A stretch of DNA of 64,000 bases from Aquabacterium humicola (lineage in GTDB: Bacteria; Pseudomonadota; Gammaproteobacteria; Burkholderiales; Burkholderiaceae_C), in assembly GCF_030167915.1 (NCBI RefSeq), contig NZ_JARGNB010000001.1, forward strand, positions 930,001 to 994,000, in the 5' to 3' direction. A program made the translations under genes and the position numbers. The notes under the pieces were generated by a model. The model did no database searches, was not told the DNA's origin, and saw nothing but the letters and a program-made list of their open reading frames with translations. Below, piece after piece: positions 55,409 to 64,000 of this stretch (the first letter of the stretch is position 1; each line of letters begins with the position of its first letter).

Positions 55409-56155
55409 ATGAGCAAACAACGTGTGGTGCTGGTCACCGGTGGCATGGGCGGCCTGGGCGAGACCATCTCGACCAAGATGGTCGATGCCGGCTACAAGCT
55501 GGCGGTGACGTATTCGCCCGGCAACAAGACCCATGGTGAGTGGCTGCAGCAGATGAAGGCCCGCGGCTACGACATCCTGGCCGTGCCCTGCGACGTGGCG
55601 GACTTCGATTCCTGCGCCGAGGCGGTGGCCGTGGTGCAGCAGAAGCTGGGCGCCATCGACGTGCTGGTCAACAACGCAGGCATCACGCGTGACATGACCT
55701 TCAAGAAGATGGACAAGGTCAACTGGGACGCGGTGCTGCGCACCAACCTCGACAGCCTGTTCAACATGAGCAAGCAGGTCGCCGACGCGATGGCCGAGCG
55801 CGGCTGGGGCCGCATCATCAACGTCTCGTCGGTCAACGGCTCCAAGGGCGCCTTCGGCCAGACCAACTACTCGGCGGCCAAGGCCGGCGTGCACGGCTTC
55901 ACGAAGGCGCTGGCGCTGGAAGTGGCCAGGAAGGGCGTCACCGTCAACACGATCTCGCCGGGCTACATCGGCACCAAGATGGTCACGGCGATCCCGAAGG
56001 ACGTGCTGGACAGCAAGATCCTGCCGCACATCCCGGTCGGCCGCCTGGGCAAGCCCGAGGAAGTGGCCGGCCTGATCATCTACCTGGCTTCGGAAGAAGC
56101 CGCCTTCGTGACGGGCGCCAACATCGCCATCAACGGCGGCCAGCACATGCAATGA
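55409..56155 (+). CDS. phaB: acetoacetyl-CoA reductase
   Basis: 248 residues from the ATG at 55409; CGGAGTAGAG precedes it. Short-chain dehydrogenase: NADP(H) motif TGGMGGLGETI, NNAG (residues ~90), INVSSVNG, the catalytic Tyr-Lys pair in NYSAAKAG, and the PhaB-type C-terminus GANIAINGGQHMQ. It reduces acetoacetyl-CoA to (R)-3-hydroxybutyryl-CoA, the PhaC substrate. NADPH for this step could come from MaeB. It ends 10 bp before the DUF6781 gene. Confidence 0.96.
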   Translation: MSKQRVVLVTGGMGGLGETISTKMVDAGYKLAVTYSPGNKTHGEWLQQMKARGYDILAVPCDVADFDSCAEAVAVVQQKLGAIDVLVNNAGITRDMTFKKMDKVNWDAVLRTNLDSLFNMSKQVADAMAERGWGRIINVSSVNGSKGAFGQTNYSAAKAGVHGFTKALALEVARKGVTVNTISPGYIGTKMVTAIPKDVLDSKILPHIPVGRLGKPEEVAGLIIYLASEEAAFVTGANIAINGGQHMQ

Positions 56156-56165
56156 GGCCGCAGCC

Positions 56166-56852
56166 ATGATCAAACACGGCATCGATCAGGACGCGCTGAT
56201 CACCCGCTTCTCGCAGGCCGGCGCCCGGCAGGGCGAAGCCTTGCGCAAGGCCGTCAACGAGGCCACGCTGAAGGCCTTGCAGGGCCGCGAGCTGACGCTG
56301 GCCAACATCAGGCAGGTGCTGGGCACGGTGGCCAAGGCGGCCTCGGCCGGTGCCGCCGGCAGCACGCTGCCGCAGGCCGACATCGAGGGCCTGCTGGCCA
56401 AGGCCTTCGCCGGCATGGATGCAGCGCTGGCGCAGGCGGTGCAGGCGCATCGCAAGGCCTTGCAGCAGCTGGTCGACCAGGGCGCGAGCCTGCGCGAGAC
56501 CCAGCTGAAGAAGGCGGTGGCCGACATCGAGAAGATGGAGGACAGCCTGTTCGCCGCGGTGCGCAAGGCCGCGGCCGGCGCCGGGCCATCGCTCGAAGGG
56601 CCATGGGCCGGTGTGCTGCAGTCGATGCAGGGCAAGGGCACCGGCACCGGCGCGTTGGCCAGCGCCACCGTCGAGCAGCTGATGGACGGTGCGCAGCAGA
56701 GCCTGAAGGACGGGCGCGCGCTGGGCCTGCGGGCCTCGCAGGCCATGCTCGACGGCTACAGCGCGCTCGTCAGCGGTGTGCTGATCGGCTTGTCCGACGC
56801 GCTGCAGCCCGCCGGCGCTGCAGCAGCCCCGGGCCGTTCGCGCAAGGCCTGA
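56166..56852 (+). CDS. DUF6781 helical protein in the pha cluster
   Basis: 228 residues, almost entirely predicted amphipathic helix, rich in Ala, Gln, Lys and Glu and without Cys or Trp clusters. Repeated heptad-like stretches (for example KAFAGMDAALAQAVQAHRKA) suggest a coiled coil. A fairly hydrophobic segment near the C-terminus (AMLDGYSALVSGVLIGLSDA) could contact a granule surface. It is assigned to DUF6781 from recollection of the family pattern. Location directly after phaB and its composition resemble phasins, but no classical phasin motif was seen. A granule-associated role is inference. Confidence 0.65.
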   Translation: MIKHGIDQDALITRFSQAGARQGEALRKAVNEATLKALQGRELTLANIRQVLGTVAKAASAGAAGSTLPQADIEGLLAKAFAGMDAALAQAVQAHRKALQQLVDQGASLRETQLKKAVADIEKMEDSLFAAVRKAAAGAGPSLEGPWAGVLQSMQGKGTGTGALASATVEQLMDGAQQSLKDGRALGLRASQAMLDGYSALVSGVLIGLSDALQPAGAAAAPGRSRKA

Positions 56853-56897
56853 CATCGCAGCCGCGCGGCCGGCAGCGGCCGCGCAGAGAGCCCATCG

Positions 56898-58307
56898 ATG
56901 GACGCCCTGATCCTGGCACGCGTGCAGTTCGCGGCCAACATCACCTTCCACATCCTGTTCCCGACGATCAGCATCGGCCTGGGCTGGGTGCTGCTGTTCT
57001 TCCGCTGGCGCTGGCTGCGCACGCGGCGCGGCGGCGATGCATTGCAGGCCCAGGGCTGGCTCGATGCCTACCGCTTCTGGACCAAGGTGTTCGCGCTGAC
57101 CTTCGCGCTCGGCGTGGTCAGCGGCATCACGATGAGCTTCCAGTTCGGCACCAACTGGCCGGGCTTCATGGAGCGCGTGGGCAACATCGCCGGCCCGCTG
57201 CTGGGCTACGAGGTGCTGACGGCGTTCTTCCTCGAGGCCGGGTTCCTCGGCGTGATGCTGTTCGGCCACGGCAAGGTCAGCGAACGGGTGCACCTGCTGT
57301 CGACCTTCTTCGTCGCCTTCGGCACGACGCTGAGCGCGTTCTGGATCCTGGCGTTGAACTCGTGGATGCAGACGCCCGCCGGCCACGAGGTCATCGACGG
57401 CGTCTACCACGTGAAGAGCTGGTTCGACGTGATCTTCAATCCGTCGTTTCCGTACCGCTTCAGCCACATGGTGCTGGCCTCGGCGCTGACCTGCGCCTTC
57501 CTGCTGGCGGGCTTGTCGGCGTGGCAGGTGCTCTCGGGCGTCGGCCAGCGCTCGGCGCCCCGCGTGATGCGCGCCGGCCTGACGCTGGCGGCCGTGCTGG
57601 TGCCGCTGCAGATCGTCGTCGGCGACCTGCATGGGCTGAACACGCTGAAGCACCAGCCGGCCAAGATCGCCGCGATGGAAGGCGTGTGGCAGACCGAGCG
57701 CGGCGCACCGCTGCTGCTGTTCGCGATCCCCGATGCGGCGCAGCGCCGCAACCACTTCGAGATCGCGGTGCCGAACGGCGCGAGCCTGATCCTCACGCAC
57801 CGCGCCGATGGCGAGATCCGCGGCATGAACGACTTCCCCGGCGCGCACCCGCCGCCGCTGCCGGTGTTCTTCGCCTTCCGCATCATGGTCGGCACCGGGC
57901 TGGCGATGCTCGGAACCAGCTGGCTGGGCTGGTGGCTGTACCGGCGCGCCGCGTGGCAGCCGGCGCGTCTGCCCCGGGCGCTGCTGTGGCTCTTCGCCGG
58001 CATGGCGTTCTCGGGCTGGGTTGCCACGGTGGCGGGCTGGTACGTCACCGAGATCGGCCGCCAGCCCTACATCGTGCACGGCCTGGTGCTCACGGCCGAC
58101 GTGGTCTCGACCGTGCCGCCGTCGATGATCGGGCTGAGCCTGGCGCTGTATGTCGCGCTGTACCTGGGCCTGATCGTCGCCTACCTGTCGGTGCTGAAGT
58201 ACATGGCCGAGAAACCCGAGGAGGTGCTGCAGCGCGAGGCGGTGGAACGGGCCGTGACGCCCGCCGGCGCGATCACCGCGCCGCTGGTCGAGGAGCGGGT
58301 GGGATGA
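56898..58307 (+). CDS. cioA: cytochrome bd oxidase subunit I, CioA type
   Basis: 469 residues, nine-helix subunit. Heme ligands are visible: His in AANITFHILFPT (heme b595 or d) and in the helix LHGLNTLKHQPAK region, with the Met in helix 8 (MEGVWQTERGAP). The GWVATVAGWYVTEIGRQP motif and the short Q-loop place it in the cyanide-insensitive (Cio) group. It oxidises quinol and reduces oxygen to water. Its stop overlaps the subunit II start by 4 bases (ATGA). It lies 45 bp after the DUF6781 gene. Confidence 0.93.
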   Translation: MDALILARVQFAANITFHILFPTISIGLGWVLLFFRWRWLRTRRGGDALQAQGWLDAYRFWTKVFALTFALGVVSGITMSFQFGTNWPGFMERVGNIAGPLLGYEVLTAFFLEAGFLGVMLFGHGKVSERVHLLSTFFVAFGTTLSAFWILALNSWMQTPAGHEVIDGVYHVKSWFDVIFNPSFPYRFSHMVLASALTCAFLLAGLSAWQVLSGVGQRSAPRVMRAGLTLAAVLVPLQIVVGDLHGLNTLKHQPAKIAAMEGVWQTERGAPLLLFAIPDAAQRRNHFEIAVPNGASLILTHRADGEIRGMNDFPGAHPPPLPVFFAFRIMVGTGLAMLGTSWLGWWLYRRAAWQPARLPRALLWLFAGMAFSGWVATVAGWYVTEIGRQPYIVHGLVLTADVVSTVPPSMIGLSLALYVALYLGLIVAYLSVLKYMAEKPEEVLQREAVERAVTPAGAITAPLVEERVG

Positions 58308-59308
58308 GCGCCATGAGCTTCGACGACGCGCTGCCGGTGATCTTCATGGCGCTGATGGGCGCCTCGATGCTGATCTACGTGGTCAGCGACGGCTACGACC
58401 TGGGCGTGGGCATGCTGATGCACCGCGCCACCGATGCCGAGAAGGACATCCTGGTCGCCTCCATCGGCCCGTTCTGGGACGCCAACGAGACCTGGCTGGT
58501 GCTGGGCATCGGCATCCTGCTGGTGGCCTTCCCGAAGGCGCATGGCCTGGTGCTGGGGGAGCTGTACCTGCCGGTCGTATTGATGTTGATCGGGCTGACC
58601 CTGCGCGGCGCGGCGTTCGACTTCCGCGTCAAGGCCAAGGACACGCACAAGCGCACCTGGGACCGGCTGTTCTTCGCCGGCTCGACGCTGGCCTCGGTGG
58701 CGCAGGGCTGGATGCTCGGGCGCTACGTCAGCGGCTTCGGCACCGGCTGGAACTACCCGCTGTTCGCTGCGGCGATCGCGCTGGCGCTGCCGATGGCCTA
58801 CGTGCTGATGGGCGCCACCTGGCTGGTCATGAAGACCGACGGCGAGCTGCAGCAGAAGGCGGTGCACTGGGCGCGCATCGCCTGGGCGCCGATGGTCGGC
58901 GGGCTGGTGCTGATCTCGATGGCCACGCCCTGGGTCAGCGCGACCGTGCGCGAGCGCTGGTTCACGCTGCCCGAGATCATCGCGTTGATGGCGATCCCGC
59001 TGACGGCGCTGCTCGCGCTGCTGGCGGTGCGCGGCCTGCTGCACACGCGCTTCGTGCGCGGGCCGCTGTGCTGGATGCCGTTCGTGCTGCTGGTGGTGGT
59101 GTTCCTGCTCGGCTTCCTGGGCCTGGCCTACAGCCTCTACCCCTTCGTGGTGATCGATCGCATGACGATCTGGCAGGCGGCCAGCAGCCCGGCGGCGCTG
59201 AAGGTGATCCTGGTCGGCGTGCTGATCGCGGTGCCGGCGATCGCCGGCTACACGATCTTTTCGTACCGGGTGTTCCGCGGCAAGACGAGCGAGCTGAAGT
59301 ACGCCTGA
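58304..59308 (+). CDS. cioB: cytochrome bd oxidase subunit II, CioB type
   Basis: 334 residues from the ATG at 58304 overlapping the subunit I stop; the frame before it is the antisense-like reading of cioA. Eight to nine hydrophobic helices. The N-terminal block with SDGYDLGVGMLMH, GPFWDANETWLVLG and FDFRVKAKDTHKRTWDR is conserved in CydB/CioB. It pairs with CioA and helps bind the quinol site and hemes. No CydX-like small protein follows within the 47 bp before the next gene. Confidence 0.93.
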   Translation: MSAMSFDDALPVIFMALMGASMLIYVVSDGYDLGVGMLMHRATDAEKDILVASIGPFWDANETWLVLGIGILLVAFPKAHGLVLGELYLPVVLMLIGLTLRGAAFDFRVKAKDTHKRTWDRLFFAGSTLASVAQGWMLGRYVSGFGTGWNYPLFAAAIALALPMAYVLMGATWLVMKTDGELQQKAVHWARIAWAPMVGGLVLISMATPWVSATVRERWFTLPEIIALMAIPLTALLALLAVRGLLHTRFVRGPLCWMPFVLLVVVFLLGFLGLAYSLYPFVVIDRMTIWQAASSPAALKVILVGVLIAVPAIAGYTIFSYRVFRGKTSELKYA

Positions 59309-59355
59309 CCCTTCATCCACCCACGCGCCGCCGTGTCCGGCGCACGGAGACAACG

Positions 59356-60285
59356 ATGGACTTTCGCGCCTGTGTTCGTCATTGGCCCCTGGTCGGGCCC
59401 CTGGTGGTCGGTTTGCTGGTGATGGGCTCGGCCGTGGCCCAGCCCCGGGCGGCCCCGGCCGTCGCACCCTTCACCGGGACGCTGCAGAAGATCCACGAAA
59501 CCGGCGTCATCCGCCTCGGGCACCGCGAGAACTCTCCGCCGTTCGCGTTCCTCGATGCCCAGCGCCGACCCATCGGCTACTCGCTCGACCTGTGCGACGT
59601 CGTCGTCGAACAGGTGGGCGAACTGCTTCGCCAGGTGCCGCGCGTCGAATACGTGCCGGTGAGCCCGAGCAATCGCTTCGAGCTCGTCAAGTCGGGTGCC
59701 GTGGACCTGGAATGCGGCTCGACGACGGCCAGCGCGGAGCGGCGCACGGCCTTCGACTTCTCGCCCGCCATCTTCATCACCGGCACCAAGCTGCTGGTCA
59801 AGCGCGGCAGCGGCATCCGTTCGCTGCGCGACCTGCAGGGCAGGACCGTCGTGCTCACCAGCGGCACCGTGCACGCCGACACCGTGCCGCGGCTGGCGCA
59901 GCGCCAGAAGGTGGCCATCCAGTTCGTGTTCGCGCCGGACCACGACGCGTCCTTCAAGATGCTGGCCGAAGGCAAGGCGGACGCCTTCGCGAACGACGAC
60001 ATCCAGCTCTACGGCGCGATCGCGCTGCGCAATGCCGCCAGCGACTACCGCGTGGTGGGGGACTTCCTCACGTACGCGGACTACGCGCTGATGTTCCGCC
60101 GCGGCGATGCCGAGTTCGCCGAGGTGATCAACCAGGCCTTCGAGCGCATGGCACGCACCGGCGAGACCCGCGCGATCTATCGCCGCTGGTTCCAGCAGCG
60201 CCTGCCCGACGGTGGGAATCTCAACCTGCCGATGAGCCCGCATCTGGAACACGTGTTCAAGCTGCAGCCGCTCTCGAGCGACTGA
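59356..60285 (+). CDS. periplasmic amino-acid-type solute-binding protein
   Basis: 309 residues from the ATG at 59356 with GGAGA upstream. Signal peptide (VGPLVVGLLVMGSAVAQ) then a PBP2 (SBP_bac_3) fold: VIRLGHRENSPPFAFLD, GYSLDLCDVV, VPVSPSNRFELVKSGAVDLE, and GSTTASAERRTAFDFS. The family binds polar amino acids or dicarboxylates. No permease follows; the next genes are dctB and dctD, so it may present dicarboxylates to DctB, as binding proteins do with some sensors. It lies 47 bp after cioB but is functionally unrelated to it. The ligand is unknown. Confidence 0.85.
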   Translation: MDFRACVRHWPLVGPLVVGLLVMGSAVAQPRAAPAVAPFTGTLQKIHETGVIRLGHRENSPPFAFLDAQRRPIGYSLDLCDVVVEQVGELLRQVPRVEYVPVSPSNRFELVKSGAVDLECGSTTASAERRTAFDFSPAIFITGTKLLVKRGSGIRSLRDLQGRTVVLTSGTVHADTVPRLAQRQKVAIQFVFAPDHDASFKMLAEGKADAFANDDIQLYGAIALRNAASDYRVVGDFLTYADYALMFRRGDAEFAEVINQAFERMARTGETRAIYRRWFQQRLPDGGNLNLPMSPHLEHVFKLQPLSSD

Positions 60286-60340
60286 GCGCATAGTGCTCTT
60301 ACGGATGCCAGCGGCCCCCGCCCTGTGCGATACCCGTCCG

Positions 60341-62131
60341 ATGACCTCAACGGCACGGGATGCCCGGGCAATATCAAAGCGCCGCTGGCGCGGGCTGCCG
60401 CGCTGGTGCGCCGCGCTCGGCGCGGTGCTGCTGGCCGCCTGGATCGGCCACCAGGTGGCGCTGCAGTCGGGCTTGTCGCGCCTGCGCGAAGCAGCAGCGC
60501 ACCGGCTCGACATGCTGGCCACCGGGTTGGAAGCCGACCTGTCGCGCTTCGACTACCTGCCGGCGCTGCTGGAGATAACGCCGATCATCCCCGCATTGCT
60601 GGACGCCCCGGCCGACCCCGCGCTGCGCGAAGCCGCCAACCGCACGCTGAACAGCGTCGGCGCCACTGTCGGCGCCGAGATGCTGTACGTGCTGGATGCA
60701 GGTGGCACCTCGCTGGCCGCATCCGACTGGCAGGACAGCGGCACCACGATCGGCCAGGACCTCTCGTTCCGGCCCTACGTGGTCGATGCCATCCGCCAAG
60801 GGCGCGGCCGCTTCTACGGCGTGGGCATCACCAGCCGCCGGCCCGGCTACTACCTGTCGTATGCGCTGCGGCGCGGCGAGCGGCTGCGCGGCGTGGCGGC
60901 CGTCAAGGTCAACATCGAGGACGCCGAGCGCGCGTGGCGCAACCTGCCCGGCGACGTGATGCTGATCGATGAGCGCGGCGTGGTGATCCTGTCGACGCGC
61001 GAGGACCTGAAGTACCGGCCGGTGGCGCCGCTGGAAGCCGGCCAGCGCGCCGAAGTGCAGCGTTCGCGGCCCTACGGCGAAGCCAGCCTGACGCCGCTGG
61101 ACTGGACCGCGCTCGAAGCGCCGGCCGCGAACGTGCAACAGGTGGCGCTGGACCGACGGCCGCACCTCGCCTCGACGCGCGCGTTGCAGCGCACGCCGTG
61201 GCGCGTGGTGGCGCTGGACGATCTGGCGCCGGTGCATGCGATGGCGCGCTACGCCGCCGTCACCGCCAGCCTGGCGATGGCCGTGCTGGTGCTGGCCGGC
61301 GTCACGCTGTGGCAGCGCCAGCGCGCCGTGCGCCAGAAGCTGGCCAGCCAGGCCGCGCTGCAGGCGGCGCACGACAGCCTGGAAGCCACCGTCGTCGCGC
61401 GCACGGCCGAGCTGCGCGCGACGCAGGCCGACCTGGTCCACGCCGGCAAGCTGGCCGCGCTGGGGCAGATGTCGGCCGGCATGGTGCACGAGCTGAACCA
61501 GCCGCTGACGGCGATGCGCACGCTGTCCGAGAACGCGGGCATCCTGCTCGACCAGGACCGTCGCGACGACGTGCACGGCAACCTGCGCCGCATCGCCGGT
61601 CTGGTGGACCGCCTGGCCCGGCTGACGTCGCAGCTGCGGACCTTCGCGCACAAGAGCGAAGCGCCGCCGGCGGCCGTTCCGCTGGCGCGCTGCATCGCCG
61701 ACGCGCAGGCCCTCGTCGGCGCGGAGCTGAAGGCGCGTGACATCGCCTTCGACAGCGACGTGCAACCGACCGCGCTTCAGGTGCTGGCGGACGAGGCCAC
61801 GATGAGCAGCCTGCTCGTCAACCTCTTCCGCAATGCCATCGATGCGATGCAGGACGCGCCGAAGCGCCGGCTCGAGGTGTTCGCGCGCGGCGCCGGCGAC
61901 CGCGTGGTGCTGACCGTCAGCGACAGCGGCCCCGGCATCCGCGCCGACATCCTGGCACGACTCTTCGAGCCCTTCGTCACCAGCAAACCGGCCGGGGCGG
62001 GGCTGGGTCTGGGGCTCGTGATCTCGGCCCAGCTGGTGCGTGCTGCAGGCGGCACGCTGCGCGCGGCCAATCGTCCCGACGGTGGGGCCTGTTTCACCGT
62101 CGAGCTGCCCGGTGGCGTCCCCGAGGAGTGA
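60341..62131 (+). CDS. dctB: C4-dicarboxylate sensor histidine kinase DctB
   Basis: 596 residues from the ATG at 60341; alternative starts are ATG 60305 and GTG 60293, and none has a strong ribosome site. TM1 (~17-37), a PDC/dCACHE periplasmic sensor (~45-270) with RPYVVDAIRQGRGRFYG and YYLSYALRRGERLRG, then TM2 (~290-312) and a coiled coil. The kinase has GQMSAGMVHELNQPLTAMR (His), a FRNAIDAMQDAP N-box, VSDSGPGIRADIL and GAGLGLGLVIS. The HELNQPL box is typical of DctB. It senses succinate, malate or fumarate and phosphorylates DctD. The dctD GTG lies 7 bp after its stop. Confidence 0.9.
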   Translation: MTSTARDARAISKRRWRGLPRWCAALGAVLLAAWIGHQVALQSGLSRLREAAAHRLDMLATGLEADLSRFDYLPALLEITPIIPALLDAPADPALREAANRTLNSVGATVGAEMLYVLDAGGTSLAASDWQDSGTTIGQDLSFRPYVVDAIRQGRGRFYGVGITSRRPGYYLSYALRRGERLRGVAAVKVNIEDAERAWRNLPGDVMLIDERGVVILSTREDLKYRPVAPLEAGQRAEVQRSRPYGEASLTPLDWTALEAPAANVQQVALDRRPHLASTRALQRTPWRVVALDDLAPVHAMARYAAVTASLAMAVLVLAGVTLWQRQRAVRQKLASQAALQAAHDSLEATVVARTAELRATQADLVHAGKLAALGQMSAGMVHELNQPLTAMRTLSENAGILLDQDRRDDVHGNLRRIAGLVDRLARLTSQLRTFAHKSEAPPAAVPLARCIADAQALVGAELKARDIAFDSDVQPTALQVLADEATMSSLLVNLFRNAIDAMQDAPKRRLEVFARGAGDRVVLTVSDSGPGIRADILARLFEPFVTSKPAGAGLGLGLVISAQLVRAAGGTLRAANRPDGGACFTVELPGGVPEE

Positions 62132-62138
62132 ATCGAAC

Positions 62139-63503
<1,365 letters not shown>

Positions 63504-63540
63504 TCCGGTCGCTTCGGGAGGCCATTCGCTCCGGTGCGGC

Positions 63541-64000
63541 TCAGCGGGCACTGGCGCCCGGCGCTTCGCGTTGCAGGGCCCGGCGGTGATGCTCGGCCAA
63601 CAGGGTGCGCAGTTCCTCGGCGTACTCCGGCCGCGCGAAATAGGCTCCGACCTCCTGGATGCGTCCGGCCAGCGGCGAACGCTTGGATACGGAGAGCCAC
63701 AAGTCACCGACGAGCGCAGGGTGCTCCAGCGGCAGCACCCGGCCGGCCAAGCCCGCGCGTTCGATCTCGATCAGCCCAGCTTCCCAGCCGAAGGGCACGA
63801 TGTCCAGGCGGCCGAGCGTCAACATGCGCAGCGCCTGTTGCACGACACTGACGCGGCTGACTTGCGTCTCGCGTTCCAGGAACGCGTCGAAGTCCGGCCC
63901 CATGCTGACCCCCAGGACCAGGCCGGTGCGGGAACCGGCCAGCGCTTGCCAGGGCTGCGCCCGCAGGCTGGAGACCTTGTCGGCAGGCACGAACACGGCG
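63541..64000 (-). CDS. solute-binding protein, N-terminus beyond window
   Basis: A minus-strand frame that runs off the right edge; 153 codons visible and ending at 63541. The visible part is the second lobe of a PBP2-type (SBP_bac_3-like) binding protein: VLGVSMGPDFDAFLER, RMLTLGRLDIVPFGWEAGL and PLEHPALVGDLWLSVSKRSP, followed by helical C-terminal residues. It is convergent with dctD (37 bp apart). Ligand unknown; the N-terminal lobe and signal peptide are not in the window. Confidence 0.75.
   Translation of the reverse strand, partial: AVFVPADKVSSLRAQPWQALAGSRTGLVLGVSMGPDFDAFLERETQVSRVSVVQQALRMLTLGRLDIVPFGWEAGLIEIERAGLAGRVLPLEHPALVGDLWLSVSKRSPLAGRIQEVGAYFARPEYAEELRTLLAEHHRRALQREAPGASAR

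Overview
The window is about 70% GC, with strong G/C preference at third codon positions, so long spurious open frames lie antisense to most genes. Gene content points to a betaproteobacterium of the order Burkholderiales (Rubrivivax/Leptothrix/Piscinibacter-like). The evidence is a Bug-type tricarboxylate receptor, TctAB with TctDE, a class I polyhydroxyalkanoate (PHA) cluster, a DUF6781 protein, a Bordetella-type porin, and extragenic palindromes of a kind I associate with this order. The placement is inferred from families; no rRNA or tRNA gene was seen.

Layout. (1) 1-8674, minus strand: alpha/beta hydrolase, MMPL/RND transporter, YCF48-like beta-propeller, DUF1329 and DUF1302 envelope proteins and a divergent FAD protein. 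A NodD-like LysR gene (8884) is divergent. This looks like uptake and processing of a hydrophobic compound. (2) 9886-16586: a small secreted protein and a CusCBA-type Cu(I)/Ag(I) efflux system whose CusB carries a C-terminal CusF domain. (3) 16648-20855: porin, Bug receptor and a DapA-family lyase, with a divergent LysR. (4) 20970-28985: diguanylate cyclase, DUF4396 protein with histidine-rich ends, DedA-rhodanese fusion, pullulanase lipoprotein and cupin. (5) 29215-38898: TctDE-like two-component system, a solute-binding protein, TctA/TctB and, divergently, a two-gene ATP-citrate-lyase-like enzyme. Together these read as a citrate uptake and cleavage module.

(6) 39232-52145: aceE-aceF-lpdA-hydrolase-maeB-lipA-dctA-ndh, eight closely spaced co-directional genes. 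A consensus -24/-12 (sigma-54) promoter and an IHF-like site precede aceE. The set links C4-dicarboxylate import (DctA), malate to pyruvate (MaeB), pyruvate to acetyl-CoA (PDH, with LipA making its cofactor) and NADH re-oxidation (NDH-2). A DctB/DctD pair that could drive it lies about 10 kb beyond the operon (60341-63503). (7) 52512-56852: phaC-phaA-phaB-DUF6781, using acetyl-CoA to store PHB. (8) 56898-59308: a CioAB-type bd oxidase. (9) 59356 to the end: solute-binding protein, DctB, DctD and the start of another binding protein.

The strongest leads are the sigma-54/IHF-controlled dicarboxylate-to-acetyl-CoA operon, the citrate-cleavage module with palindromes in its divergent promoter region, and a nested B-A-B'-A' inverted-repeat element upstream of phaC.
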